Of a stretch of 58,531 nt of DNA, positions 28,319 through 40,262 are shown in pieces. The position numbers were made by a program, and so were the translations under genes. The first letter of the stretch is position 1, and each line of letters starts with the position of its first letter. Under the pieces are notes generated by a model. That model did not search any database. It was not told where the DNA came from and saw only the letters and a list, made by a program, of their open reading frames with translations. This DNA comes from Stentor coeruleus (lineage: Eukaryota; Ciliophora; Heterotrichea; Heterotrichida; Stentoridae). The stretch is taken from positions 1 to 58,531 of the forward strand of contig MPUH01000389.1 in assembly GCA_001970955.1 (NCBI GenBank). The letters run 5' to 3'.

Positions 28319-28783
28319 GGAATGGATAAGATTATGATATATAGATTCCTGAATATAAACTATTGATATTTTAGAGATTAAAAATACACTTTTGGGTGGA
28401 ATATATATAATGATGTTTTTGATAATATTTATTAATGGGTATTGACAAAATTAGCTACTTCATGAGTCTAAATGTTTTAGTGATGATAGTATTAAATTTA
28501 CATATAAAATAATTATTATATTTATATTTAATTATAAGTTATGCTTAGAGTCTGTTTGTGATATAATAAAAACTTTTCATTAAGTATCAACATACTTTTG
28601 CTATACTGAGTTATTTCTTGTATGCTGAAATCTATTTATTAGTTTTAAAAAACAAATTTTAAAGAAAATGTTAAATAACTTTAAGAATGATCTACAACAT
28701 AATCAAATAATTTCTATAAATATATTACGAAATCATATCTTTTAAAACTAAATAACTAAAACTAATTAAACTAATGAGACTTT
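28319..28783. other. Intergenic, no gene seen
   Basis: AT-rich between the GDPD 5' flank and the 3' end of the furin-repeat gene. No coding or structural signal recognised. Confidence 0.5.
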
Positions 28784-31700
28784 TTAAGATACGCTCATAC
28801 GAGTAAAGCCTTGACCACTCATAGATTTCGCATTCTTTAATAAGTTAAGTGCTCTGATTTTTTCGATTTTTTTCCATATTAAATAAAAGGATTTGATCAA
28901 AACATATATAGAAATTAAAACTTGTGATCCCATACCTATAATGATAACATAAATAGTTGTTTCTTCAACTATCGCTGATACTTTTTGCGAAGTTATAAAC
29001 ATAAAGCTAAAACTTAAGCTGATTGCCAATGTAGATACTATTTCTCCAATCATAGTCGATATGAGCATTGATAATTCTTTATATGGTCTATAATAAAATA
29101 AAAATCCTGTCTGTACAACTGATCCAAAAATATTCAAACTCCCTTGTAAATAAGGATTTGCGTTTAAATACACTTGAGTGATTAAAAATCCTAATCTTCT
29201 TAAGAAAAACACAAAATAATACTGAGTGCTCCAGAATCCTTTGTCATTTTTAAACTCACTAAACAAGCTTCCCCATTTTCCAAAAAAGTTTTCATCTTTA
29301 TTCAAAATATTCAATTTACCAATAAAAGAACAAACTACAAGACAAGCTGGAGTTAAAACAGTAATAATCTGCTTATAAATTACAATTGATACAACTGCAG
29401 ATATTTGATTAAAATACCCACCAGCAGGCATGCTTATTTCCTATATAAAAATTACAGATCTTAATTGTATTAACGCAGCAACTCCAATATCTAAATAAGC
29501 TTGAGCCAAGAATCTTAAAAAAAAATTATACCTGTAATTGCCTAGTAATTTAAAAATTTTGACTGAAATTTTACCAAATTGGAATTTTGACAGAAGATAA
29601 AAAATAGGCCACATTAAGACTATTAGAAGAAAAGTTGTCATAGAAGGGCCTATGTTAATCCAGAAAACTGATGTATTTGTCCCAAAGTTACGAGCTTCTA
29701 AATATGGGTTTGTAGAAGTTCCTGAGTCAAAAATGTATGTAAATGGATTTGGGATAATTCCTGTATAACCCCCAAGGCCTGTAATAAATGCTTTTAGTCC
29801 ATCTGGTATTTTATTACTGTTTAATGGAATGTAAGAGATAATCTGTATAGTATTTATTAATGCCCAAGCTGCAGTAGGATTGCTTACAATAGCTGTACCT
29901 AAAGAAGCAGTGACAGCAATTTGTGCAGCAGCTCTAGTAGCATTAGCCACAGCTGCAACAGCTTTTGAAGTTGCTAAAAACCCATGAAGTTTATCAGTAA
30001 AATTATAATTTTTCAGGATTTTATGATTTAAACTCTTTAACGGATTCTCAGTAATTGTTAAATTAAACTTAGTTCCATCAGCTAGATTCTCTAAAAACTT
30101 TAACGGCAAGTAATAATTATTAGAATTTTTCTTTTTAACACTGAATGTAAAAGATTGTACTTCTTCGATTGTAATTTGTAAGCTTGATTGCTTCAAATCT
30201 TCTTTAAGTTCTTCATCAAATATAAGATTTATTCTATTTTGACTATTCACATTCATAACTACTTCAAAATAATTAGCCTCACATTTCCCATTCTTATTCT
30301 CATAACCTTCTTTACATGAGCATTTAACAGGTTCAGATGATATCATATCAGCATTAGATACACAAGAATTACATGAAACATTATTAATACAATCATTACA
30401 AAGGTCTATACAAGCTGAACAAGTAGTATTATTTACATAAAATCCTTCTGAACAAATAAGAGAACAATTTCCATCTTTTGTAAGAGTAAAAGGTTTGATA
30501 CATGATGAACATTCTGTATTTGATGAGCAAGTTTTGCATGTACTGTTGCATTTATTGCATGAATATTTTTTGTTTGAGTTTTTGAATAAGTAAAACCCTT
30601 CGTCGCATACACATTTATTTTCAAGAATTGAAGAATTATTTGGACAATTACATGCTCCTGATATAATATTAGAAAACTCAACAATACAGGAAGTACAGGT
30701 TGTATTACTTGAACATTTTGAACATTGAGGATCGCAAGGTGAACAAGTTAGTGGATCGGTGCTTGAAGCATAAAAACCGTCTTTGCATGCACATCCTATT
30801 GTACTTATCGTTGCATTTGGATCGATGCAAAGTAGACATACATCACTTTGTTTACAAGTTGCACAATCTGAATGACAAGATTTGCAAGCATCAACACTTA
30901 TAAGTGCTGTGTCATTATAAAATTTATCTTTACATTTGCACCCGATTTTAGCATCAATCAAAGTATTACTAGCAATACAAGTTAAGCATTTATCTTTTTC
31001 TTTGCATGATTCGCAGTCAGGATTACAAGATTTGCAAGCATCAGCAGTAATAAGTGCTGAATTATTATAAAATTTTGCATCACATTGGCATCCAGAATTT
31101 GCATCAGGATAAGCATTATTAGCTTCACAAGTTAAGCATGTATCAACATTATCACAAGAAGCACAATCAGAATTACAAGCTTTACAAGCATCTACAGTGT
31201 TAAGTTTAGAATTATTAAAATATTTTTCATTACATTGACATCCTATAGTATCATTAAGTGACGTAAAATTTGCAATGCAGGTTAAGCATTTATCTATATG
31301 ATTACAAGAAGCACAATCAATATTACAAGCCTGACAAGCATTAGAAGTTGTAAGAGAAGTTTCATTATAATACTTTTCATTACATTGACATCCTATATTC
31401 TCATTAGGCGAAGCATAATTACTAATACAAGTCAAACATTTATCTTTATCATTACACGCAGCACAATCTGAATTACAAGATTTACATGAATCAAATGCTA
31501 TAAGACTTGTATTATTATAAAATTTTGCATTACATTGGCATCCTATAGTATCATTAGGTAAAGCATTATTAGTAATACAAGTTAAGCATATATCTTTATC
31601 ATTACAAGTAGCACAGTCTGAATTACAAGATTTACATGAATCAATAGCTGTAAGACTAGTATTATTATAAAATTTTGCATCACATTGGCATCCTATAGTA

Positions 31701-34177
31701 TCATTAGGTGTTGCATTATTTGTAATACATGTTAAACATTTATCTTTTTGACTACAAGAAGCACAATCAGTATTACAAGATTTACAAGCACTAGAAGTTG
31801 TAAGAGAAGTTTCATTATAATATTTTGCATTACATTGACATCCTTTAGTATCATTAGGTGAAGCATAATCAGTAATACAAGTTAAGCATGTATCTTTATT
31901 ATTACAAGTAGCACAATCAGAATTACATGAATTACAAGAACTTGAAGTAGTAAGTGTTGTATCATTATAATATTTTGCATTACATTGACATCCTATAGTA
32001 TCATTAGGTGATGCATTATTAGCTATACAAGTCAAACATTTATCTTTATGATTGCAAGTAGCACAGTCTGAATTACAAGAATTACATGCATCAGCAGTTA
32101 TGAGACTAGTATCATTGTAAAATTTTGCATCACATTGACATCCTATAATACTATTAGGTGATGCATTATTTGTAATGCATGTTAAGCATTTATCTTTTTG
32201 ACTACAAGTAGCACAATCAGTATTACAAGATTTACAAGCACTAGAAGTTGTAAGAGAAGTATCATTATAATACTTTATATCACATTGACATCCTTTAGTA
32301 TCATTGATTATAGCATTAGTAGCAATACAAGTTAAGCATTTATCTTTTTGATCACAAGTAGCACAATCAGAATAGCATGATTTACAAGAGCTTGAAGTTG
32401 TAAGTGTTGTTTCATTATAATATTTTGTATTACATTGACATCCTACATTAGTAGCTGGTGAGCCATTTGTAGCTATACAAGTTAAACATTTATAAGCTTG
32501 ATTACAAGTTGCACATTCATTATGACATGAAATACAAGCATTTGGATCTGTTAATGATGTTAAATTATAATACTTCGCATTACATTGACATCCTATATTA
32601 GTAGCTGGTGAAGCATTATTAGCAATGCAAGTTGTACATTTATCTTGTTGTGTACAAGTTGCGCAGTCAGTATTACAAGACTTGCAAGAATTCGAACTAG
32701 TAAGTGAAGATCCATAATATGTTGGATTACAATCACATCCACTAGAACTACTTGGTGATGCATTATCAGCAATACAAGTTAAGCATTTATCTTTTTGATT
32801 ACAAGTAGCACACTCATTATTACAAGATTTACAATTATCAGATGAAGTAAGAGCAGAAGTGTTATAATATTTTGCATCACATTGACACCCTATAGTACTA
32901 TTAGGTGATGCATGATTTGCAATACAAGTTAAGCATATATATGCTTGATTACAAGTTTTACAATCATCATAGCAAGGTTTACAAGAATCTGAAGTAATAA
33001 GTGCTGTATCATTATAATAACCATCATGGCATTTACAGCCAACAGTACTTGTAGGTGAAGCATAAAAGGCAACACAGAATGTGCATAATAAACTATTTGC
33101 TTGTGAGCATGATGCACAATCATAATAACAAGTAAAAGGTGAACAATCTGAAATACCATCATAAGTATATCCACTTGTACTACATGTACAATCTGTTGAT
33201 GATGAAGTTAAACCACTTGGACACCAGCATTGTGTTGTTGATCCTGAAACAATACAACTACCATAACTGCATATACATGATAAACAGAAATCTTTTGAGC
33301 TATAACATCCAACACTACTACAACTACTTGAACAATCTGTACCGGTTGCAAGACTTTTTGAGCTATCTTGAGTACTAATACAATATGATACACTATTACT
33401 TATTATTGCAGGATTACATGAATTAGAACAACTTTCTAAAAGACATGAATTAGATGTACTAGTTGGATTACAGTATATACTATCTAATACTTCATTATCA
33501 AATATCAAGAAATTCCAAACATAAGCATTCATAGATTCAACATTATCTGTTTTATAGCCAATTGTCATATCATATGCTTTTAATTCTTCATCCCATATAT
33601 TATCTGATGATAATGTATGAGAAAATATATTATTACAATTGATATTTACTTTTACTGTCTTCTCAGTTATTACAAGGCTTAAAAACTGCCAAACTCCTAA
33701 ATGATTTTTACCTTTTTTAAAAACATCACTTGATGAGGTTAATTCCCCACTTTGATAAGTCTTGCTTTTAATCTTGTAGCCTAGTTTTTTATTATCATTA
33801 ATTCTTTTTAAGTAAAAATAATAATCTCCATCTGATTTTTGTCTATAAAAAATGTAGCCGTCTTTATCTGTTTCGCTTCTTATAAGGACCCATGTCATTA
33901 TTGTAAAACTAGTTCCAAGATTAAGTTGGATTGTAAACTTATCATTAGGTGGGATTGTTATAATATCTTCGCCTCCGCTATCAAAATAAGCCCCACGATC
34001 GGTTGGTTTAGTGTCTTTACTATCGATAATAAAACTGTTACCATTGACTGCATGATACTTATTTCCTGAATAATCATGAAAAGCCCGGCCGAAATTTTCA
34101 TGAAAACGATACTCTAATAGCGTTGAAGCTTGAGCTAACGATAGAAGAGTTAAAGTGTGGATATAAAATCTTGCCAT
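28784..34177 (-). CDS. Giant LamG / furin-like Cys-repeat membrane protein
   Basis: Exons 34177..29456 and 29440..28784 join across a 15-nt intron to give 1792 aa. Order: signal peptide (1-18), a laminin-G/concanavalin-like sandwich (about 20-235; FTIMTWVLIRSE), a Cys-rich start, then 16 near-uniform repeats of about 39 residues with the pattern CxxDCATCxxxDKCLTC...GCQCxxxYYN, three diverged furin-like repeats, a beta-rich juxtamembrane domain (RINLIFDEELKEDLK), and a C-terminal region with several hydrophobic segments running into exon 2. The design suits a large surface receptor or adhesion protein; similar families are expanded in ciliates. A paralogue occupies 56185 to the right edge, and a relic lies upstream at 35161. 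Ligand and role unknown. Confidence 0.88.
29441..29455 (-). other. 15-nt intron (furin-repeat gene 1)
   Basis: GTAATTTTTATATAG on the minus strand. It joins QLRS to EISMPAGGYFNQ. The paralogue at 56854 has an intron at the same place in the protein, which supports both. Confidence 0.95.
30750..33170 (-). repeat. Coding tandem repeat array (furin-like units)
   Basis: About 16 units of roughly 115-120 bp, many nearly identical in DNA as well as protein (recurrent plus-strand TATTTTGCATTACATTGACA). Near-identity between adjacent units suggests recent unequal exchange or conversion, and makes collapse or expansion in a short-read assembly likely. Confidence 0.85.
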
Positions 34178-35160
34178 TTATTGGCTATATAAGTATTATT
34201 TGACATTGATAATTATATTAAATTTTTTTTTATACTTGATAATATTTTATGTATATTTAGAGAAAGTTGAGGTTTTGGATATTTTTGGATTAAAGAAAAC
34301 AATTTTATATAGTTTTGTGTATAAGCTCATATGAAATTGTCTTGGTTTGATTGATGTAATTGAGCGCCTAAGAGATACTTCAATTTAAATATGATACGTC
34401 AATTTTGTGATAAGACGTAAGCATTTGAGAAAAATGATTTCCCACTATTCATAGGTATTTCTAATTTTCTTCGAAGTAAACGACACAAGGAAAGTTTAAT
34501 TCAACCATTTATGAAGACTTTTATCATGGAAAATTTTCAAGGCTTACATTTTCAGCACATGTAAAATTCAGGAATATATTATGTAAGACAACAGAATCAA
34601 ATAACCTTCTCTAGAGACTAATTTCTGTCTAATCATTGACTAATCAGAAATTATATTTTGAGATTTTCCCTCAAAAGCTCTAAGAATAATAAAATTAGTT
34701 TAGCATAGCTTATGCAAAATCCTATATATTTTTTACCTTCTAGTATATAAAATGCCTTGCTTTCATACAATTTACACTTTTTTTTACTAAATTTCACTTG
34801 AAATCTTAAACACTTTGGTTATAATAAAATCGAACCATAAAAAAAATTCTTGAACATAAAGTAGGACTTAATTAAATCAACCTAATGCAGAATAAACCCA
34901 TAGACTTAATTAAATCAATCTAATACAAAATAAACCCATAGAATTTATAAAAATTTTTTGTTGAAGTTATATATTTTGGTAAACTAAATGCTGGTATGCA
35001 CTTAGACTATTTAATCAAGAAAAATGATGAAGTTCATTATGTTTTCTTTAGATATTTTAATATTATACCTTAATAAAATTCAAAGTAAGAATTCAATTAT
35101 TTAGTAAGATTTACAACAAATTTCTTAACTTAAAGATATATTTTTATTATGAAACATAAA
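34178..35160. other. Intergenic, no intact gene
   Basis: 5' flank of the furin-repeat gene and AT-rich sequence beyond. Apart from a 38-bp tandem duplication at 34865 I see no structure. Confidence 0.5.
34865..34940. repeat. 38-bp tandem duplication
   Basis: Unit beginning GACTTAATTAAATCAACCTA at 34865..34902 is repeated at 34903..34940 with three differences. Short local duplication; no evident function. Confidence 0.85.
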
Positions 35161-35400
35161 TAATTAGTTTTTTGGCATGAATGCTTTCAGGGTCAGATAT
35201 AAAGGTTATATTAAAATATTTTATTTAACACTAGTTATAATTGATAATGTTGGACTAAATAATTAAACAATGCAAGCATGATTTTGTTGATTGCAAGCTA
35301 TATAGTCTTCATGATAAGAATTGCAAGTATATTATAAAATGTTAATATAAAGAAATGAGAAGTTTAACTTTTGTTATAGAATTCATAAAAAACTGATTAT
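35161..35400 (-). pseudogene. Relic of furin-like Cys repeats
   Basis: Read on the minus strand, TCNSYHEDYIACNQQNHACIV aligns with the repeat TCNxxCATCNQQDKCxTCI of the downstream gene, and after a stop and a frameshift KYFNITFISDPESIHAKK aligns with KYYNLTSLTDPNACISCH. The position of GCQC is occupied by TGT TAA ATA, so both the Gln and second Cys codons have decayed. It lies about 1 kb upstream of the intact gene on the same strand. Most likely the remains of a former tandem copy. Confidence 0.65.
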
Positions 35401-35980
35401 AAAAGCTTGAATATCGATTGTAGTTTAACCATGATTTGTTGTATTACATTTTATGATTAATTTTTAGGACGTAATCTAGATAAAACTAAAAATACAGGTA
35501 ATCTTAGATTAACTGATTACATAATAACCTAAATTTATTATTTGTGATAAACTAAGATTGTTTTTGATCACTAATATCTTGTATGTGCTTAATTTACAAT
35601 ATTCTTCAAAGATTCAATAATAGGGTATATAGCTTTAAACTTAAAGCTTTTTTCTGGGTTTATTTTAAATAAATAACTAACTTTCGTTTCCAAAAGTATT
35701 TATAAGTATATTCATGTGAATAAAGTAAAGTTTTCAGCACATTTATAATAATAACTTGGATAAATAGTGTAGTCTTCAATATAAAACTTAAAGTCCATAA
35801 TTATTATTATCTATATTTTTATAAAATATAGCTTACGAAGTCTTAGTATTTATATAATTCAAACTAAAACACTTAAATTTATACGATTTTTATATGGAAT
35901 TTAACTCCTTATTCATTTTATTATATTAAAAGGCCCTTCCATATTATATACTACAGGATATTATTAGTTTATTAATTCAC
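35401..35980. other. Intergenic, promoter side of Kelch paralogue 1
   Basis: AT-rich; may contain more of the furin relic at its left end. The right end carries a motif shared with paralogue 2 (separate entry). Confidence 0.5.
35917..35936 (+). promoter_or_regulatory. Shared upstream motif, paralogue 1
   Basis: TTTATTATATTAAAAGGCCC lies about 45 bp before the ATG; almost the same string precedes paralogue 2 by about 28 bp. The rest of the upstream DNA is less alike, so this may be a core promoter or leader element, or simply leftover duplication homology. Confidence 0.45.
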
Positions 35981-37299
35981 ATGGAGCCTAGTTGTTATAT
36001 CAAAAACTGTAAAGAGCCTATAAAATATTGTTGCCCTTGCACATTAGACTATGTATTTTTTTGTTTACCTCATATGGGTGCTCATATTGAGAATTCAAGA
36101 GGTATAAAACATCCTATTGAATACATATTTAAACCCTTATGTCCTGAGTTAAAGAATTATATAATCGAAGGGCTTAGTAAATCTTGTGAAAGTATTTTAA
36201 AAATACAATCAAGTATCATGAGGTTTTTAACAAATGAAATAGCTCAATTAAATTCTATCAAAGAAAAAACAGAATTTTTTTTTAGAAAAGAGTATCAAGA
36301 AATTCAAGAACTAATCGATAAATTCAGTAATTCTAATGAAGAATATGCCATCCCTGGGTATGATTGTAATTACTTTTTACCTGAAAGCTATGATAGTTAT
36401 ATTTATACTTTATGTCTTAATCTTGACCCTTTGCTTAGTGGATACATTAGCAAAATAAATGATTTTATAGATGGTATTAAAAGCTATAAAGAATTCTTTT
36501 ATGATCAACAGCTAGATTATTCAGGAAATGCTAATTTGGATGAAAATTTGTTTTTTTTCCGAAAAGGCTCAAAAACTTTTATTGAATTTGACACCAGTAA
36601 CCGTAAGCTAAAAGAATATCAATATAATGTGGACCAGAATCAAAGCTATTTAGCTGCAGTTTGTCAAGTTCCAGGAAGAAAACTTTTTCATCTTGGCGGA
36701 AAAGGTTGTGACAATAATTCTGCTTACCTCTTTGACTTATACAACAATTTCGTAGAATATTTACCAAACAGTATCAGTAGGTCATATACATCAGCAACTT
36801 ATTATAAAAAATATGTTTATCTCTTTGGAGGTTATATTAATGGGGAAAATTCAAATAGTTGTGACAAATATAATCTAGTAAAAAAAAATGGTTTAATTTA
36901 GCATCTTTTCCAGAAGGACCAAGACTTAGTATTTGTGCACTACCTCAAAAGAACAACATAATTTTAGCTTCAGATACTGGAAATTCAATCCATTTTTATA
37001 ATATTCCAAATAATACATATACTCTGTTAACATCAGATGTTGTCAATCATAACTATCATATTCTTATTAGAGATTCAGGTAGATATTATTATTTGACTAA
37101 TAAAAATTGCTATAAAAGCATAGAAGGAAAACTTCATAGATGGGTCAGATTAGCTAAAAGCTTATCGATAGAATTCAGCTATGTAACTTCGAAACCTGTG
37201 ACAAGAGGCAAAAATATTTACTTTGTTTCCACATATTCAAGCACAGTTTATATGCTTAGTTTAGATACTGAAGATATTAGCATAGTAGTTAATTATTAG
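35981..37299 (+). CDS. Cys/His-finger + Kelch protein, paralogue 1, frameshifted
   Basis: Homologous along its entire length to the next gene. A Cys/His-rich finger reminiscent of a B-box (CYIKNCKEPIKYCCPC...FFCLPHMGAHIENSRGIKHPIEY) is followed by a helical linker and Kelch-like blades (KLFHLGGKG, YVYLFGGYI). The frame breaks at the A-run 36880..36888, where nine A's stand; ten would continue the frame through WFNLASFPEGPRLS to the shared end DISIVVNY. The region is 1319 nt against 1320 nt in paralogue 2, so exactly one base is missing. Everything after the break is conserved, so this may be a sequencing error or a very young pseudogene. Kelch proteins with a zinc finger often act as ligase adaptors or cytoskeletal scaffolds; the role here is unknown. 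Confidence 0.75.
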
Positions 37300-37633
37300 T
37301 TAACAAAATAAGCTAGAAATAATTAATTATTTTCTGAATTTTTTTTTCTTTTATTAATCTGTTTTATAAATTCCTTTCTGTTGAGTATTATCTCAACTAA
37401 AAGATGATGTAATAAAAATATAATTTTATAAGTTTTGTATAAAAATATAGTTTTTTTAATGATATTAAAAACATTTCTATGAGCAATCAAAATCTAGCCA
37501 GAAACCTTTAAACATAGCATAATATCATATAATAAAATTCATAATAATCTTTCTTCTAACTGTATAATATATTTACTTTTATATTATTTATTATATTAAA
37601 GGCCCCATATTTACTAATTACTTTATAATCTAA
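37300..37633. other. Spacer between Kelch paralogues
   Basis: 333 bp, AT-rich, with no gene. It ends with the conserved upstream motif of paralogue 2. Confidence 0.5.
37587..37606 (+). promoter_or_regulatory. Shared upstream motif, paralogue 2
   Basis: TTTATTATATTAAAGGCCCC about 28 bp before the ATG; compare 35917..35936. Confidence 0.45.
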
Positions 37634-38953
37634 ATGGATCAAAAATGTTATTTTAACAACTGCAGAGAGCCTATTAAATATTGTTGCCCTTGCTCATTAG
37701 ATTATGTATTTTTTTGTTTAACTCATATGGGTCTCCATATCGAGAATTCAAGAGATATCAAGCATCCAATTGAATACATATACCGTCCTTTAAATCCACA
37801 ACTAAAATCTTATTTAATCCAAGGACTCACAAAATCTCGTGATAGTATTTTAAAAATAAAAAGAAACATAATCAATATTCTTACAAATGGAGTAGTTCAA
37901 TTAAACTCTTTTAAAGAAAAAACAGAAAATTATTTTAGTGAAGAATATCAGAATATTCAAGGACTTATAGAAAAAATCAATAATGATAAACAAGAATATT
38001 CGATTCCTGGGTATGATTGTAATTATTTCTTACCTGAAAGTTTTGAAAGCTATCTAGATACTTTATGTCCTAATCTTGAGCCTATAATTAATAATTGTTT
38101 TAGTCAAGTTAATAATGCTTTAAATGACATAAAAAGCTATAAAATGTTTTTTTTCGACCAGCAGTTAGACTACTCAGGAAATGCTAATTTGGATGAGAAC
38201 TTGTTTTTTTTTAGAAATGGAACTAAAGTTTTAATTGAATTTGACACTAGTAGCCTAAAGTTAAAAGAGCATCAGTACAATGTTAATCAGAATCAAGGCT
38301 ACTTAGCTGCAGTTTGTCAAGTTCCAGGAAGGAAACTTTTTCATCTTGGAGGTAAAGGTTGTGATAATAGTTGTGCCTACCTTATTGATTTATATAACAA
38401 ATTAGTAGAACAATTACCAAAAAGCATTAGCAGGTCTTATACTTCAGCTACATATTATAAAAAATATGTTTACATTTTTGGAGGCTATATCGAAAATGCA
38501 AATTCCAGTAAATGTGATAAATTTGATCTAGTATCAAAGCAATGGACCTCTTTAGCTAGATTTCCAGATGGACCAAAACTTAGTATATGCACTTTACCTC
38601 ATAAGAATAACATTATTTTAGCTTCAGATACTGGAAATACTATTTATTCATATAATATTCCAAACAATACATATATTCCAATTACATCAAATATTGATAC
38701 TTTTTATTATCATATACTTATCAGAGATTCAGGAAAATATTATTATTTGGCTAATAGAAATTGCTATAAAAGTATTGAAGAAAAACTTCAAAATTGGGTC
38801 AAATCAGCTAAAAGTTTATCGATAGACTTAAGCTATATAACTTCGAAACCTGTTACAAGGGGTAAAAAAGTTTACTTTGTTTCTACATATTCAAGCGCAA
38901 TTTATGTATTCAATTTAAATACTGAAGATGTTAGTTTAGTAGTTAATTATTAG
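37634..38953 (+). CDS. Cys/His-finger + Kelch protein, paralogue 2
   Basis: An intact 439-residue protein. Residues 5-50 hold a Cys/His cluster (CYFNNCREPIKYCCPC, FFCLTHMGLHIENSRDIKH) that could bind zinc in a B-box-like way. Residues about 65-190 are helical (KEKTENYFSEEYQNIQGLIEK), as in the coiled coil that follows a B-box in TRIM proteins. Then come Kelch-type beta blades: RKLFHLGGKGCDN, KKYVYIFGGYIENANSSKCDKFDLVSKQW, then less regular blades to the end. No catalytic motif. Overall it resembles a TRIM-like or Kelch adaptor. A tandem duplicate lies 333 bp upstream with very similar sequence, so the pair is young. No intron. Confidence 0.85.
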   Translation: MDQKCYFNNCREPIKYCCPCSLDYVFFCLTHMGLHIENSRDIKHPIEYIYRPLNPQLKSYLIQGLTKSRDSILKIKRNIINILTNGVVQLNSFKEKTENYFSEEYQNIQGLIEKINNDKQEYSIPGYDCNYFLPESFESYLDTLCPNLEPIINNCFSQVNNALNDIKSYKMFFFDQQLDYSGNANLDENLFFFRNGTKVLIEFDTSSLKLKEHQYNVNQNQGYLAAVCQVPGRKLFHLGGKGCDNSCAYLIDLYNKLVEQLPKSISRSYTSATYYKKYVYIFGGYIENANSSKCDKFDLVSKQWTSLARFPDGPKLSICTLPHKNNIILASDTGNTIYSYNIPNNTYIPITSNIDTFYYHILIRDSGKYYYLANRNCYKSIEEKLQNWVKSAKSLSIDLSYITSKPVTRGKKVYFVSTYSSAIYVFNLNTEDVSLVVNY

Positions 38954-39186
38954 ATAATAGAATAAAGGTTTAGAATGAATATTAGGATTATTGATTTTGT
39001 AGTTAAGTTAATATTTTTTCAAGAAAATTTTTTTATTGGTATATTTTATAATCCTATTTATCTAAGTTCGTTTAATGATAAATTCTAAATATTTTATATG
39101 GAATATAAATATTCTATATTTATTCTAAGCCTAGATATTATATAAATCTTTTACAATCAAGACTACAATATCAAATTTCCTTGTTC
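38954..39186. other. Intergenic, 3' flank of Kelch paralogue 2
   Basis: AT-rich, no gene or repeat recognised. Confidence 0.45.
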
Positions 39187-39960
39187 GCTCTTTTTAATGA
39201 TAAAGATATAATTAAAGCACTTAAAATTACTATCATCAAAAAACCCAATCCCAGCATCCTTCAAATCATCTCCAATTGAAAATTCCAACCTAAAGCTTGA
39301 TTTTTTCATCACTCTTCTGGTGAAAAAAATCGCAAATAATAATTATAAACTTCAAATGCATAATCAGTTAGTGTTCCACAAGCCTAAAATTATTTTCGTA
39401 CATATAGAAAATATTTTATCTTTATTCATCCAAACAAATCATCAAGCATTTTGATGATAATGAAACCTTAAAACATTATCAATGCCAATGTACAGCTGAA
39501 GGAAAATCTCATATGATAAAATGAAAATTAAATTATCATTTGTATATATTGTCCAAGTCAGCAGCATCTTTACTTCAAATCAAATACATAAAATACTTTA
39601 TAAAGCAAAAAACTTTCATAAAAAATTATTGAAAATTTTATCTTAAGAAGAAAAGAGCTGATTGTCTTTGATTACAAAAGTTAAGAGTTTGACTATAAAA
39701 TATTTACAGTTTACCTCTGAGCAAATATAGTAACTTTGGAGCTTTTTTGTAGAAGCAGAATTTTACAAAAAAAATTTTACTTATCAATCGATAAATATCT
39801 TTAATATTTTCTAAGGAACACTATATAAAATCCCTACATTTCTAAGTAATGGTAACTTAAATGAAAAATATTTGGGAATACTGTTTTAGAGCTTCACCAC
39901 CAATACACATTCTTAAATCATTATCAACAACTAAATACACTCCACTACCTCCCATCTAAT
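39187..39960 (+). pseudogene. Possible decayed protein-kinase gene
   Basis: Fragments in shifting frames resemble kinase subdomains: a DIIKALKIT patch (near 39205, like the ALK strand); LMIMKP, stop, NIINANVQLK (39451-39503), like a DIKPxNIxI catalytic loop with the Gln codon turned into TAA; GTLYKIPTFLSNGNLNEK (39815-39868), like the GTxxYxxPE step; and, one frame over, GNTVLELHHQY (39874-39906), like subdomain IX. Spacing between the loop and the GT segment is longer than normal, so the case is tentative. Confidence 0.33.
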
Positions 39961-40262
39961 TTAATTATAGTTACTTTTTCAGAAGATTTACCAATAAACT
40001 ATATTTTCATAATAAAAAAATAATAATCTACCTAATTCCCTTAATCTAACCAAATTCTAAATTTAGGTCCATATTTTTTCGCCTATCTAAAATCTCTAAT
40101 CAGCCAATAGCAATTTTAATATCGCACTAACCCTTTCAATCATCCTCAAAACTCTTAATCCGAACCTCCAGTAAAAATATTGCATTCCTTCTATCAAAAT
40201 TACTCATCCCTATACTTTTTCATATTATTTAAACAGACATTAATGCCACAAATAAACTATAA
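39961..40262. other. Promoter side of the PP2C gene
   Basis: About 300 bp; C-rich and G-poor on the plus strand, typical of 5' flanks here. No gene. Confidence 0.5.

Noticed and set aside
30750..33170. CRISPR-like array
   Set aside because: The periodic repeats are in frame, encode Cys-rich furin-like units and have no unique spacers.
2085..39960. Reading the relics as intact genes under a UAA/UAG=Gln code
   Set aside because: Intact neighbours use TAA and TAG as stops and CAA/CAG for Gln, and the relics also contain TGA codons and frameshifts.
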